Positions 8,904 through 16,998 are shown, counted from the first letter of the stretch. The stretch: DNA of 38,820 bases from Moraxellaceae bacterium REDSEA-S32_B1 (GCA_001626925.1 LUOR01000031.1:1-38820), one strand, 5' to 3'. A program made the numbers and translations. Notes: generated by a model from the letters alone, not told the origin.

Positions 8904-9221
8904 ATGTGGTTGACCTGCATCATCAGTCTTGCACTATGCCTGCATTTTAATGCCCATGTAGCTGAAGCGACTAATCAGGGATATTCGAGTAATCATACTG
9001 ACCTTGTACATTTTCATGATGTTCAACAAAAACAAACTCATAGCCATCATGATAATTTTCATGAGCATTACCATGAGTTTCGATCTGCTCATCAGATTGG
9101 CTGGATACTCATTGTTTTAAGTCTGTTTATGATGGATTGGGTCAAAGCCTATCTCTACCTGATCATTAGTCGTATTTTTAAACCCCCAAAGATTGAAAGC
9201 AAATCTTTAATTTTTGTTTAA
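8904..9221 (+). CDS. small His-rich membrane protein downstream of czcA, 105 aa
   Basis: Not recognised as a named family. ATG 8904 is chosen because AAAGGAG (8892-8898) is correctly spaced to it and the product then starts with a clean signal sequence, MWLTCIISLALCLHFNAHV; an ATG at 8901 and one at 8862 are alternatives. The mature part is dense in His (HFH, THSHHDNFHEHYHEF), followed by a hydrophobic helix (about 72-92) and a basic tail. This suggests a periplasmic metal-binding segment tethered to the inner membrane, probably a metal chaperone or sensor for the czc pump (inference from context). It mirrors the architecture of the protein at 2519-2968. Confidence 0.72.
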   Translation: MWLTCIISLALCLHFNAHVAEATNQGYSSNHTDLVHFHDVQQKQTHSHHDNFHEHYHEFRSAHQIGWILIVLSLFMMDWVKAYLYLIISRIFKPPKIESKSLIFV

Positions 9222-9239
9222 CTTTGGAGTTTGATTGAT

Positions 9240-9953
9240 ATGCAATGTATTAATTCACATTATGTGAAATTGAAAACTTACTTGAAGTGTTTCATTACTT
9301 TAGGTCTAGTTTTAATGAGTCCTGCACTATTTGCACATGGTGTTGCAGAAGGTGATAAAGGCTATATACAAGAAATTTATGGTGTTCACATCATTCCCTT
9401 TATTTATCTAGGGGCTAAACACATGGTCACAGGTTATGACCATCTTTTATTTCTTGTCGGAATTATCTTCTTTTTATATCGCATGAAAGATATTGGCTTA
9501 TATGTCAGTCTTTTTGCGATTGGTCACTCAATCACCATGTTGGTTGGTGTGTACTACAACATTTCAATGAATGCCTACATTATTGATGCAATCATTGGTT
9601 TTTCTATTGTTTATAAAGCCTTAGATAATTTGGGTGCTTACCAAAGATGGTTCGGCTTTCAACCCAATACCAAAATAGCGACCTTAATTTTTGGTCTGAT
9701 TCATGGTTTTGGTTTAGCCGTGAAAATTCAGGAGTATGAAGTTCCTAAAGATGGCTTATTAGCGAATTTAATCTCATTCAACATTGGTGTTGAGCTTGGG
9801 CAGTTTATGGCACTGTGCATTATTTTGTTGCTCATGACCTTTTGGCGTAAAACGTCATTTTTCTTTAAAACCGCCTATCAAAGCAATGTGTTTCTAATGT
9901 TTCTCGGCTTTTTGCTTATGGGCTATCAACTTACTGGCTATTTTACACAATAA
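9240..9953 (+). CDS. HupE/UreJ-family membrane protein, 237 aa
   Basis: HupE/UreJ-like integral membrane protein, a family thought to move or handle nickel/cobalt; family members often sit in metal or urease/hydrogenase loci. An N-terminal signal-like segment ends at LMSPALFAHG. About six further hydrophobic helices follow. The family signature HMVTGYDHLLFLVGIIFF (about residues 61-78) is present, with repeated His such as FAIGHSITM and GLIHGFGLA. ATG 9240 is preferred over an in-frame TTG at 9231 because GGAG at 9226-9229 is well placed. It lies within the metal cluster, 18 bases after the His-rich gene, and likely shares its transcript. Metal specificity cannot be read from sequence. Confidence 0.8.
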   Translation: MQCINSHYVKLKTYLKCFITLGLVLMSPALFAHGVAEGDKGYIQEIYGVHIIPFIYLGAKHMVTGYDHLLFLVGIIFFLYRMKDIGLYVSLFAIGHSITMLVGVYYNISMNAYIIDAIIGFSIVYKALDNLGAYQRWFGFQPNTKIATLIFGLIHGFGLAVKIQEYEVPKDGLLANLISFNIGVELGQFMALCIILLLMTFWRKTSFFFKTAYQSNVFLMFLGFLLMGYQLTGYFTQ

Positions 9954-9964
9954 GGAATTAAACA

Positions 9965-10511
9965 ATGTATAACACTGAAAGCGGAATATGGTATTGACCC
10001 AACAGGTGTCGGCAAAGTCCTCGGCTTAACTAAAATGGGGGAAATTAAGCAATCCCTAGCCGAGGAATCTGAACAAGGCTTAGGCGAAAATACAGTGATT
10101 TCTGAATCAAATGAAGGGCTCGGAACATCGGCAGAAAATGTAAAGGCTACAGTTGATAATTCATCAACGAGTTCAATGCCAGCCGTGAATAAAGAGTCAA
10201 TTTCCATTGAACTAAAGCCTAATCAAGCCACCGAAGTAAAATTGGCGATGCCGAAAGATGCCAAAGTGACTTTCGATTGGCAAACTACAGGTGGCGGTTT
10301 GAACTATGACACACATGGCGATCCTGTGAATGCACCGAAAGATTTTTATCATGGATATGGTAAGGGTCGTAATGAGATAAATCAGTCAGGTACTTTGACG
10401 GCTGCATTCGATGGTAAACATGGTTGGTTTTGGCGCAACCGTACTGAAAATGCAGTCACAGTTACCTTAAATGTTGAAGGTCAATTTACTGAAATGAAAC
10501 GAGTGTTTTAA
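9965..10511 (+). pseudogene. membrane-anchor protein gene with N-terminal deletion/frameshift
   Basis: The ribosome-binding site (AAGGA) and ATG at 9965 are intact and encode MYNTESGIWY before a TGA at 9995. The body of the gene runs in a different frame, open from the hupE-like stop to 10511 but with no start codon before an ATG at 10035. It reads AEYGIDPTGVGKVLGLTKMG at its N-terminal end and GKHGWFWRNRTENAVTVTLN near its C-terminus. As I recall the Acinetobacter transmembrane anchor proteins, they begin MYN..., cross the membrane once, and then read AEYGIDPTG. So the membrane segment appears deleted with loss of frame. If translated from 10035 (158 aa) it would lack the anchor. Probable loss-of-function copy; a soluble product cannot be excluded. 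Confidence 0.62.
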
Positions 10512-10521
10512 ATCAAAACAG

Positions 10522-10553
10522 AACAGTTAAGCCTGTTGGCTTAACTGTTTTAT
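10522..10553 (+). terminator. intrinsic terminator of the czc/hupE unit
   Basis: A 12-bp perfect stem, AACAGTTAAGCC (10522-10533) with GGCTTAACTGTT (10538-10549), a 4-base loop, then a T-rich tail. It lies 11 bases after the membrane-anchor remnant and closes the rightward metal transcription unit before the MFS gene. Confidence 0.85.
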
Positions 10554-10587
10554 AGCTTTTTTATTACGGTGATGGAGTATTAATAAA

Positions 10588-11925
10588 ATGTTTAGCGTAC
10601 TCAAAAATTTAACATATCGACATTTATTTCTAGCCCAAGTCATTGCACTCATTGGTACAGGCTTAATCACCATTGCATTAGCATTACTTGCCTATGATAT
10701 AGCTGGAGAAAATGCAACACAGGTTTTGGGCATTGCACTGGCAATTAAAATGATTGTCTATATTAGCGTTGCACCGATTGCTTCAGCATATGCAGAACGA
10801 TTACCTCGGAAAAAAGTGTTGGTTGGGTTAGACATTATTCGAGCATTAACAGCACTTTGCCTGCCATTCGTTACACAAATTTGGCAAATTTACCTGCTGA
10901 TTTTTATTCTACAATCTGCATCGGCAGCATTTACTCCGACGTTTCAAGCAACGATTCCAGATGTATTACCTGATGAAAAAGATTATACCAATGCCTTATC
11001 ACTCTCTCGCTTAGCCTATGATTTAGAAAATATTATCAGTCCTATGTTAGCAGGACTACTCTTAACAGTGATTAGCTATAACAATCTATTCTTAGGTACA
11101 GTGATCGGTTTTATCGGTTCTGCACTATTTGTGGTTAGTGCAAAGCTACCTGTAGCTCAAATTCCTGAATATAAAGGCGTTTATACTCGAATCAAACAGG
11201 GGGCAAAAATTTACTTTAATACTCCACGATTAAAAGCCTTGCTTGCCTTGAATCTCGCCATTGCATCGGCAAGTGCCGTGGTTATTGTCAATACTGTAGT
11301 ATTGGTACAATCGACATTTAAGCTAACCGAACACGCTACAGCTTGGGCGTTTGGTCTATTTGGTTTGGGTTCAATGCTCTCAGCGCTCATATTGCCAAAA
11401 GTGCTTGATCGCTTTAATGATCGAGCCGTGATGTTAACAGGCACAGCCATATTGACAGTTGGACTATTCGTAGGATATTTGATTGATTCTTATGTTTGGT
11501 TATTGGCATTATGGTTTATTTTGGGCGTGGGCTATTCAGTAGCTCAGACTCCAACAGGGCGATTAATTCGTAAATCAGCAGTCAGTGAAAATAGAACAGC
11601 TTTATTTGCAACACAATTTTCTTTCTCCCATGCTTGTTGGTTAATCACATATCCATTAGTTGGTTGGTTAAGTACAAACTTTGGAACTTTACAGACTTTT
11701 ATTCCTATGGCGATCATTTCGATGATTGCATTAATAATTGCAACACTATTCTGGTCTGCGAGTGATGATGAAGCCAAAGTACATATTCATGACAATCTCC
11801 TTCAAGATCACGAACATTCGAAAGAAAAAAAAGAGAGCAGTTCACTCTCTTTAGTTTCGGTTATTTGCCTTATCCTCAATCCACTGATGAATTTCAATAG
11901 CAAGCCAACCTATACGCTTTTGTGA
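10588..11925 (+). CDS. MFS exporter, NreB-like (metal efflux), 445 aa with replaced C-terminus
   Basis: Major facilitator exporter with about 12 membrane helices (MFS_3/enterobactin-exporter-like fold). The inter-helix motif A appears as SAYAERLPRKKVLVGLD. After the last helix (IISMIALIIATLFW) comes a His-containing cytoplasmic tail (VHIHDNLLQDHEH), as in NreB-type nickel exporters, which fits the neighbouring metal genes. The tail then runs through KEKKESSSLS into 75 bases that are antisense to the AlpA-like gene at 11851. The last 30 or so residues therefore look acquired, and the original C-terminus seems lost at a junction near 11825. All helices are present, so the pump may still work. 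It has its own ribosome-binding site (GGAG) after the terminator at 10522. Confidence 0.8.
   Translation: MFSVLKNLTYRHLFLAQVIALIGTGLITIALALLAYDIAGENATQVLGIALAIKMIVYISVAPIASAYAERLPRKKVLVGLDIIRALTALCLPFVTQIWQIYLLIFILQSASAAFTPTFQATIPDVLPDEKDYTNALSLSRLAYDLENIISPMLAGLLLTVISYNNLFLGTVIGFIGSALFVVSAKLPVAQIPEYKGVYTRIKQGAKIYFNTPRLKALLALNLAIASASAVVIVNTVVLVQSTFKLTEHATAWAFGLFGLGSMLSALILPKVLDRFNDRAVMLTGTAILTVGLFVGYLIDSYVWLLALWFILGVGYSVAQTPTGRLIRKSAVSENRTALFATQFSFSHACWLITYPLVGWLSTNFGTLQTFIPMAIISMIALIIATLFWSASDDEAKVHIHDNLLQDHEHSKEKKESSSLSLVSVICLILNPLMNFNSKPTYTLL
11823..11852 (-). terminator. intrinsic terminator after the AlpA-like gene
   Basis: On the leftward strand AAAGAGAG (11852-11845), a 7-base loop and CTCTCTTT (11837-11830) are followed by more T. 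The hairpin sits directly after the AlpA-like stop codon and ends the leftward module. The rightward MFS frame reads through it, which supports the idea that the MFS gene was joined here by recombination. Confidence 0.75.
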
Positions 11926-12036
11926 GATGACCACTTTCTTTGGAAAAGTTTGGTCGTAGTACGGTGAGTCCTCATTCATCATCTCGTATATCTTTGTGTT
12001 TACTCCTAAGAAATGATGCGAGGAGGAATTGCTCAA
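11851..12036 (-). CDS. AlpA-like small DNA-binding regulator, about 61 aa
   Basis: Small winged-helix/HTH protein of the AlpA family, typical of prophages and integrative elements, where members control integrase or excision genes. The second half fits the AlpA pattern: FPKKVVISQKRIGWLAIEIH, then QWIEDK, matching the family FPKPVKL...VGWRESEIDAWLE. The N-terminal half is less typical. The first start codon available is TTG at 12036, with no strong ribosome-binding site; an ATG-ATG pair about 16 codons inside is the alternative but would remove part of the HTH. It ends at a terminator and overlaps the end of the opposing MFS frame by 75 bases. Confidence 0.6.
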   Translation of the reverse strand: MSNSSSHHFLGVNTKIYEMMNEDSPYYDQTFPKKVVISQKRIGWLAIEIHQWIEDKANNRN

Positions 12037-12085
12037 ATGATCAGGGAGTCCGATAAAAATTTACTGCGTCCGATACGATCCATAG

Positions 12086-13033
12086 TTACACCATAGCCTT
12101 CACCGACTGTGCCAATCCAGCCTTAATCGCCTTGACGTCGTTTACCTTTGTTATGGCTGTATTTGTCATATTAGATTTTGAGTTATCAGTTTTACCACCT
12201 TGCTGATCTTGGGTGTTAGATTGATTTATCACATCGGATTCAACATCAGCATTGCTCTCCACCTCATCCTCAATCTCCACATCAAAGCCCGCATTGGCAT
12301 AGCCTTGTCGTGCCTTATAGTCCACAGCCTCTTGAATGTAACCTGCATCTTTACACTGTTGATCAAGTTGCTGTGCTTGTTGAATCGCATCATTTAAGCT
12401 CATGCCATCTTGCAACGTGATATCGACGTAATACACAGGGGTTCGATAGCTTTGTGTGGTGGATTTCCCTCGCAAGGTCAGTTGCAAAGGTAGACACGAC
12501 AGTCGATCACTGGAAGCCGCATGATAATAAGCCAATCGAGCGGCTAAGGTGCGGATGCTGTTATAGCCTGTGGTACGAAATACAAAGGTGCCAAATTCAT
12601 CACTGGCATCAAGGTTGACATACAGTCTGCCATAGGGTTTACACAAACCATTTTGACCAATTGGACACAGCTCTGGTGATGGACATGGATGTTGTTCAAT
12701 GCCATTTGCGGTTCTGCGCTGACAAGTTTCGCCATTACCACGGCACAGCGGTCGTCCAGTCTGACGATCAAACAAAGTATATTCAGCACGAAGATTCAAT
12801 TCAGGATCATTAAAGATCATGCGTACTGGAATGGTTCTGAGCTTTCTGTCAGGATTTTTACTGCGCAGTTGTTCATCCAGTGGATGTTTAATCCAACCAT
12901 CTTGGTTTTGCAGTTGACTGGTAATGGTGAATTGATCATCTTTTTCAGGGAGACGTTGCCCTTGTTTGTGTACCACTTTACCGATACTGATACGACCCAG
13001 TACAGGTGGGGTGATGGCGAGTCCTTTAATCAT
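12086..13033 (-). CDS. recombination-directionality-factor-like / metal-binding protein, 315 aa
   Basis: Resembles the proteins annotated as recombination directionality factor-like or hydrolase/metal-binding in ICEs and phages. Key stretches are GLAITPPVLGRISIGKV at the start, a Cys-rich patch (about residues 99-134: C-x6-C, then CPSPELCPIGQNGLC) that could bind Zn, and FVFRTTGYNSIRTLAARLAY. The C-terminal 70 residues are acidic, Asn/Gln-rich and probably disordered. Family members in mobile elements often sit beside YqaJ and DUF932 genes, as here. The start ATG 13033 is chosen because the frame upstream to 13117 runs into a terminator-like hairpin and lacks family similarity. Excision control is inferred from family, not shown. 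Confidence 0.65.
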   Translation of the reverse strand: MIKGLAITPPVLGRISIGKVVHKQGQRLPEKDDQFTITSQLQNQDGWIKHPLDEQLRSKNPDRKLRTIPVRMIFNDPELNLRAEYTLFDRQTGRPLCRGNGETCQRRTANGIEQHPCPSPELCPIGQNGLCKPYGRLYVNLDASDEFGTFVFRTTGYNSIRTLAARLAYYHAASSDRLSCLPLQLTLRGKSTTQSYRTPVYYVDITLQDGMSLNDAIQQAQQLDQQCKDAGYIQEAVDYKARQGYANAGFDVEIEDEVESNADVESDVINQSNTQDQQGGKTDNSKSNMTNTAITKVNDVKAIKAGLAQSVKAMV

Positions 13034-13104
13034 GAGATTGCACCGAATTTGATTGATGATTTGATAGGTGGTTTTGTTGAAAGTTGAATTGAATAAATAG
13101 CAAT

Positions 13105-13140
13105 ACAAACAGCCCATAGCGTGTGCTATGGGCTGTTTGT
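13105..13140. terminator. 16-bp perfect hairpin between YqaJ and RDF-like genes
   Basis: ACAAACAGCCCATAGC (13105-13120) and GCTATGGGCTGTTTGT (13125-13140) with a GTGT loop on the plus strand. The hairpin is downstream of the leftward yqaJ-like gene and upstream of the RDF-like gene. It has a short T-rich flank on both sides, so it may end yqaJ transcription or set the downstream level. A protein-binding site is also possible. Confidence 0.6.
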
Positions 13141-13188
13141 TGATTTGCGTTCGTTTAGGTTTATTGGCTCAGTGTATGCTTTGCTGTG

Positions 13189-14226
13189 TTAATTGGGCAG
13201 ATTGACAACAAAGCGCCGTGAGCCTGCTTTGCTTTGTGGATATTGCTTTAACAGTGTAGGCTGATCTTTAAGTAATGCCTTTTGATTGAGAATGGTGCTG
13301 TCTTTACTTTTCTTCCAGTAGATCGTGCCTGATTTAAAGATGGCTTGTTCTGCATCTTTCATCTGCATTTGCAATTGATGTTTCAGTTGGTCATAGCGCT
13401 GTTGATGTTCAGCGATCAGATGACTGTTCATCACCAAGTCATCAAAGAGCGCATTGGCATTTTCATCTTCACTGAAATCGACTTTGTGTAAAGCACGATG
13501 TTCAGGATAAAGCTGTTGGATGGCTTTGGCAGAAGATTCAGACGCATCAACACTCGGGGGAATATCCTGAACCACACAATTCCAGAACTTTCGCTCCGCT
13601 TCAATCAATTGGGCAATCACGGTTTCATTGCGCTGTATGGTGAAGATTTTTGCTTCATGTCCGCAGATCAAGGCACACAGATGTGCAGTCTGTTTGCCTG
13701 TCACAGCCAATTGATGTTGCACTTGGATCAGTACATATAAAGGCACGCTATGTCGCCAGTTTTTAGTGCCCCATTCACCGACCGATTTGCATTCAAGGAT
13801 GTGGACATCGTCATTACCCACTACGGCATAGTCTAAGTTTGCCAACATAAAGGCTTTATCCGCATCAGGGTGTTGAAGCACGCTATTGATACGTCTGACT
13901 TTATTGCCTGTTTTGAGTTGATAAAACTTGGCGATTAAGGGTTCAAGTTGCTGTCCCCAATACAGCGGTGAGTAATGATTGTCTGTAGAGCTTTCCGCAG
14001 GCTGGGCAACCCGACCTGTTTTAATCATCCACAGCTCTAACATGCTTTGGTAGGGATTCAATCCACAGGCTGCTGCGGCATCGCTTGAGCCAATGCCTTG
14101 CTTGCGGATAGCCAACCAGTCTTCACGGCTGATGCCTTTGGTATTGGCGAAGCGTTTTGCGGTGGATTGAATCGGATGTATGGGGTATTTATGCCGAACA
14201 GCGGATTCTGTATGTTTGATATTCAT
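13189..14226 (-). CDS. YqaJ-family viral recombinase/exonuclease, 345 aa
   Basis: PD-(D/E)XK nuclease of the YqaJ/lambda-exonuclease type, used by phages and ICEs for single-strand-annealing recombination. The order of motifs is standard: IRKQGIGSSDAAAACGLNPY (about 40-59), then GQQLEPLIAKFYQ, ANLDYAV and the catalytic LECKS, and QVQHQLAVTGK. A Lys/Gln-rich helical C-terminus follows. ATG 14226 is supported by TAGAGGTCA upstream and by loss of similarity further upstream. No separate ssDNA-annealing protein is seen next to it; the DUF932 product may be a functional partner. Leftward, in the phage-like module, flanked by hairpins on both sides. Confidence 0.85.
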   Translation of the reverse strand: MNIKHTESAVRHKYPIHPIQSTAKRFANTKGISREDWLAIRKQGIGSSDAAAACGLNPYQSMLELWMIKTGRVAQPAESSTDNHYSPLYWGQQLEPLIAKFYQLKTGNKVRRINSVLQHPDADKAFMLANLDYAVVGNDDVHILECKSVGEWGTKNWRHSVPLYVLIQVQHQLAVTGKQTAHLCALICGHEAKIFTIQRNETVIAQLIEAERKFWNCVVQDIPPSVDASESSAKAIQQLYPEHRALHKVDFSEDENANALFDDLVMNSHLIAEHQQRYDQLKHQLQMQMKDAEQAIFKSGTIYWKKSKDSTILNQKALLKDQPTLLKQYPQSKAGSRRFVVNLPN

Positions 14227-14272
14227 GACATTGACCTCTAGTTTAAATTGCTGAATTAGATAAAAAGACATT

Positions 14273-14304
14273 AAAAAAGGTTGCATCCCGAAGGATGCAA
14301 CCTT
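14273..14304 (-). terminator. strong terminator with TTCG loop after the DUF932 gene
   Basis: On the leftward strand AAGGTTGCATCC pairs with GGATGCAACCTT around a TTCG tetraloop, followed by more T (14276-14273). It lies about 50 bases after the DUF932 stop and before the YqaJ start, so yqaJ either has its own promoter or is expressed by read-through. Confidence 0.85.
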
Positions 14305-14355
14305 GTGTGAGTTTGAGTTTTGGAGTGGTATTAAATTGGATTTGTCGGATTCAGC

Positions 14356-15384
14356 TTAGGCAATCAATTGAAAAGCATGATCCAAGCTACGCTGTTTTAT
14401 ACTTGCACCTGCACCAAACCAAGCAGAATCTAGGCGATGATCGGTACTAATCGCTCGGCGTTCATGATCAACGAATTCAGTCATGGCACACAGTAAGCCA
14501 TAGGCTGTACCTTTGGCTGAACTTAACTCTGCACCACGACCTTGACCATTGAACATTTCCATCACCTTAGTCATTGCTTTACCCTGCCCTTGCGACGGAT
14601 TGTCAGTAGCTTTGGAAAACGGTTTACCTGTAAAAGGAATGATGCCATCCATCGGCTCAGGTAAAAGCAATTCTGTATTATTCAATACCGCATCAAAGTA
14701 CGCTGTCGCTTCATGTTGAGTGACTTTACGCAGACTTAGCTGACGCATTTCATACATATGCTCATCCCATGCTTTGACTGAAATGCCAAGCTGATGCTTC
14801 ACAGATTCAGCATCAAACTTGGTGCTATGTGGTACTTTCACCACACTGGCTGAGTTTGCGCCATTTAATGCAATCGCTAAGGTGTTATTACAGACTACTC
14901 GAATCGCAGTGAATTGTGCTGTGGTGGCTAATGTTCCATCACACGCAGTCGCTAACAGCACATAGCCATTACTGACATCATTGCCACGCAAGGCTTTGCT
15001 TTGACCAGTACGAGCCAAAGCCCACAGCTTTTTACCACCTTTGATGACACCAGCGGTTTCCAATTCAAAGCCTGATTGTTCAGTTAAGTCCCGATAGAAC
15101 TCAAGAATCTGCTTGGGTTGCACTTCTTGGTAACGCTGACTCACCACTGACAAAGGTGCGTGAGTATCGGATCGGTATAAAACACGTTGATCATTATAGG
15201 GCATGATGATGCTTTGCCCTCGATCATTTGTCGGCATATAGCTGACATTTGAAGATTCTATTTTCCAATCCATGCCTGCCTGTTCAGCCCATATTTCAAT
15301 GGGTTGATTTGGACTTAACGCATTGCCTAAGCCGTGCCACGGCGTTGCGCCAACATACGCCATTTGCTCAAGAAGATGTGTCAT
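14356..15384 (-). CDS. DUF932 phage/plasmid protein, 342 aa
   Basis: DUF932 family (phage/plasmid-like TIGR03299 type), common in ICEs and prophages beside YqaJ nucleases; the biochemical function is unknown. It opens with MTHLLEQMAYVGATPWHGLG, the usual first block, followed by VLYRSDTHAPLSVVSQRYQ, then LLATACDGTLATTAQFTAIR with VVCNNTLAIAL, and finishes with the GTAYGLLCAMTEFVDHERR block. The length of about 340 is normal. ATG 15384 has AGGAGA well spaced upstream; the frame is open 17 codons further upstream without similarity. It follows the small zinc-ribbon gene after 17 bases and is probably co-transcribed with it and with the Gp2-like gene. Confidence 0.85.
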   Translation of the reverse strand: MTHLLEQMAYVGATPWHGLGNALSPNQPIEIWAEQAGMDWKIESSNVSYMPTNDRGQSIIMPYNDQRVLYRSDTHAPLSVVSQRYQEVQPKQILEFYRDLTEQSGFELETAGVIKGGKKLWALARTGQSKALRGNDVSNGYVLLATACDGTLATTAQFTAIRVVCNNTLAIALNGANSASVVKVPHSTKFDAESVKHQLGISVKAWDEHMYEMRQLSLRKVTQHEATAYFDAVLNNTELLLPEPMDGIIPFTGKPFSKATDNPSQGQGKAMTKVMEMFNGQGRGAELSSAKGTAYGLLCAMTEFVDHERRAISTDHRLDSAWFGAGASIKQRSLDHAFQLIA

Positions 15385-15401
15385 ATGATTTCTCCTATGC
15401 C

Positions 15402-15686
15402 TCAAAGACGAAATTGCTTGTTGCAGTTTTGGCAATGCAGATATGCCATACCGATCGATTTAGGCTCAGGACTCACTGCTTCCCCGAATAAACCACCAAG
15501 TACCGCACCAGCGACACCACCAATCAATGGACTCACTGGAATGGGTAAGTACTTGGTAACGGACGCACCTATGGTTGCAAAAGATGCCGATGCTGCAAAT
15601 GCGGTTTGTGAGTTGGATTGCTGACCATGTTCTACGACTTTCACGATGTCATAAGAATGGCAGTAAGGACAATTTGTAGTATTCAT
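15402..15686 (-). CDS. small zinc-ribbon protein with glycine-rich hydrophobic core, 94 aa
   Basis: No named family recognised. Two Cys pairs at the ends, CPYC (residues 7-10) and CQNC (about 87-90), could form one zinc ribbon folding the termini together. Between them is a hydrophobic Gly/Ala-rich stretch, PVSPLIGGVAGAVLGGLFGE, resembling a glycine zipper or membrane-inserting hairpin. Its ATG overlaps the stop of the Gp2-like gene (ATGA) and it has a clear AGAGGT ribosome-binding site, so the two are translationally coupled. A role with the replication-like Gp2 protein or at the membrane is only a guess. Confidence 0.7.
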   Translation of the reverse strand: MNTTNCPYCHSYDIVKVVEHGQQSNSQTAFAASASFATIGASVTKYLPIPVSPLIGGVAGAVLGGLFGEAVSPEPKSIGMAYLHCQNCNKQFRL

Positions 15687-16585
15687 AATTTACCTCTAGA
15701 TGTGATTGATCTTTTCCAAGAACTAGGGGATGTTTTCATCCTCAAATGTTGTGATTCTTTTTCAGGCTTAACCAAATATCTCACAGCATTAAACATTCTA
15801 TCAACGCTCTTTGTATCATCTCGTTGAATCATTCCTATGCCAAGGGTTCCCGCACGCTCATATACTTTCAAGTAATCCTTATCATGACAGTTAAAGTAAT
15901 ACCCCTTTCTTTCGGTTATTTCTTCCCATCTTTTTCCAACTTGCTGTGCTATCCCCCAGCATTTATTCCGTTTGTGACCATTAAAAACAAGTAGAATGTG
16001 ACAATGATATCCTTTTGTTTCACCTTGCTCCAATGCCCAAGCAAAAAGCACAAGATCATTAAAGGGTGGCTGACGTTTAGAGAAGTCACTCCTTAGTAAT
16101 TCAAAATCATTATAAAATTTATCCAGCCTAGCCTCACATACTTTAGATCGTTTCATTCCAATATCAACACGAATTACTGTTGACCTAGAGTACAGCTTGA
16201 TTGCCTCACCCAACTTAACCTTTAGCGAATTTAAATTACGTACTTCATTATGTTGGTGAAACCTTAGATCACTTTTATGTTTAAGCTCATAGGATTTGAA
16301 AAACTCATAAAAATATGTCTCACTGTAAGAATTAATAACCTCCTTAATCTCTCTGATAGAGTTTACACATAAGAAGTCCTCTCGACGTATAAGATCACTC
16401 CATGCCCTTAGATAGCCGAAATACCAGTAACTAGGCTTACTAAAATATTTAAACCAAAATATGTGCTTCGCCACCTCGTCTAGACAAGTCACCTCCTTCA
16501 CCTTGTCTACTAAGTTAATGGTATAACCTTCCAACCCAATAAAATAATCAGACTCACTAATATCTACAAGCAACTCACACTCCAT
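15683..16585 (-). CDS. inovirus Gp2-type / YagK-YfjJ-like HUH protein, 300 aa
   Basis: The C-terminal half matches the inovirus-type Gp2 family (YagK_YfjJ_C), found in cryptic prophages and satellite elements and related to rolling-circle replication initiators. Visible: FAWALEQGETKGYHCHILLVF, with the metal-binding H-C-H; then a W..ITERKGYYFNCHDKDYLK block, GTLGIGMIQRDD, and Tyr in FNAVRYLVKPEKES as candidate nicking residue. The N-terminal 120 residues are unrecognised. ATG 16585 is used; a TTG at 16606 would add seven residues. The gene is clearly more AT-rich than DUF932 and yqaJ downstream, which suggests a different origin. It diverges from the 298-aa gene at 16999. Confidence 0.72.
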   Translation of the reverse strand: MECELLVDISESDYFIGLEGYTINLVDKVKEVTCLDEVAKHIFWFKYFSKPSYWYFGYLRAWSDLIRREDFLCVNSIREIKEVINSYSETYFYEFFKSYELKHKSDLRFHQHNEVRNLNSLKVKLGEAIKLYSRSTVIRVDIGMKRSKVCEARLDKFYNDFELLRSDFSKRQPPFNDLVLFAWALEQGETKGYHCHILLVFNGHKRNKCWGIAQQVGKRWEEITERKGYYFNCHDKDYLKVYERAGTLGIGMIQRDDTKSVDRMFNAVRYLVKPEKESQHLRMKTSPSSWKRSITSRGKL

Positions 16586-16998
16586 AATGAAACAATAGTA
16601 AAACAATCAATACTATTCTTTAGATATAAGTATATGAAAGTTAATTAATTAATAATATTAATAACCTGCACACTTTACAATCATTTAAAATACGTCCCAA
16701 CTCCATAAAAATAAAGCAGTCAGCAAAATTATCAATAAATACCTATAGACTATATAATCCTCACACATTTACTTAGAGAAAAAGTTATGCAACATAAATT
16801 AGAACCTTAACAAACCTCCAAAGAATAGTTTAACCCTGATCTGTAAAAAACAATCTTATAACATGAATATTTTATAGTTATAAATCATTCCTAAATCATT
16901 CTGAAAATAACCGTAAATATCTCGAAATCTTTACTCGCATCCTAGACAAAGCGGACATAAACTTTACGGTAATACTTCAACTAAAAGGTAACCCTACG
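16586..16998. other. AT-rich divergent intergenic region of the HUH module
   Basis: About 410 bases without a gene, very AT-rich, with runs such as TTAATTAATTAATAATATTAAT near 16640. An inverted pair ACCGTAAA (about 16910) and TTTACGGT (about 16964) flanks about 46 bases just upstream of the 298-aa gene. Promoters for the two divergent genes must lie here, and because one gene is a HUH-type protein the region is a candidate replication origin. I see no clear iteron set or nick-site motif. Confidence 0.35.

Noticed and set aside
12200..13087. Plus-strand frames opposite the RDF-like gene
   Set aside because: Antisense shadows; the leftward gene has clear family motifs and consistent operon direction.
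13034..13117. 28-codon N-terminal extension of the RDF-like protein
   Set aside because: It would start within a 16-bp hairpin and has no similarity to the family start GLAITPPVLG.
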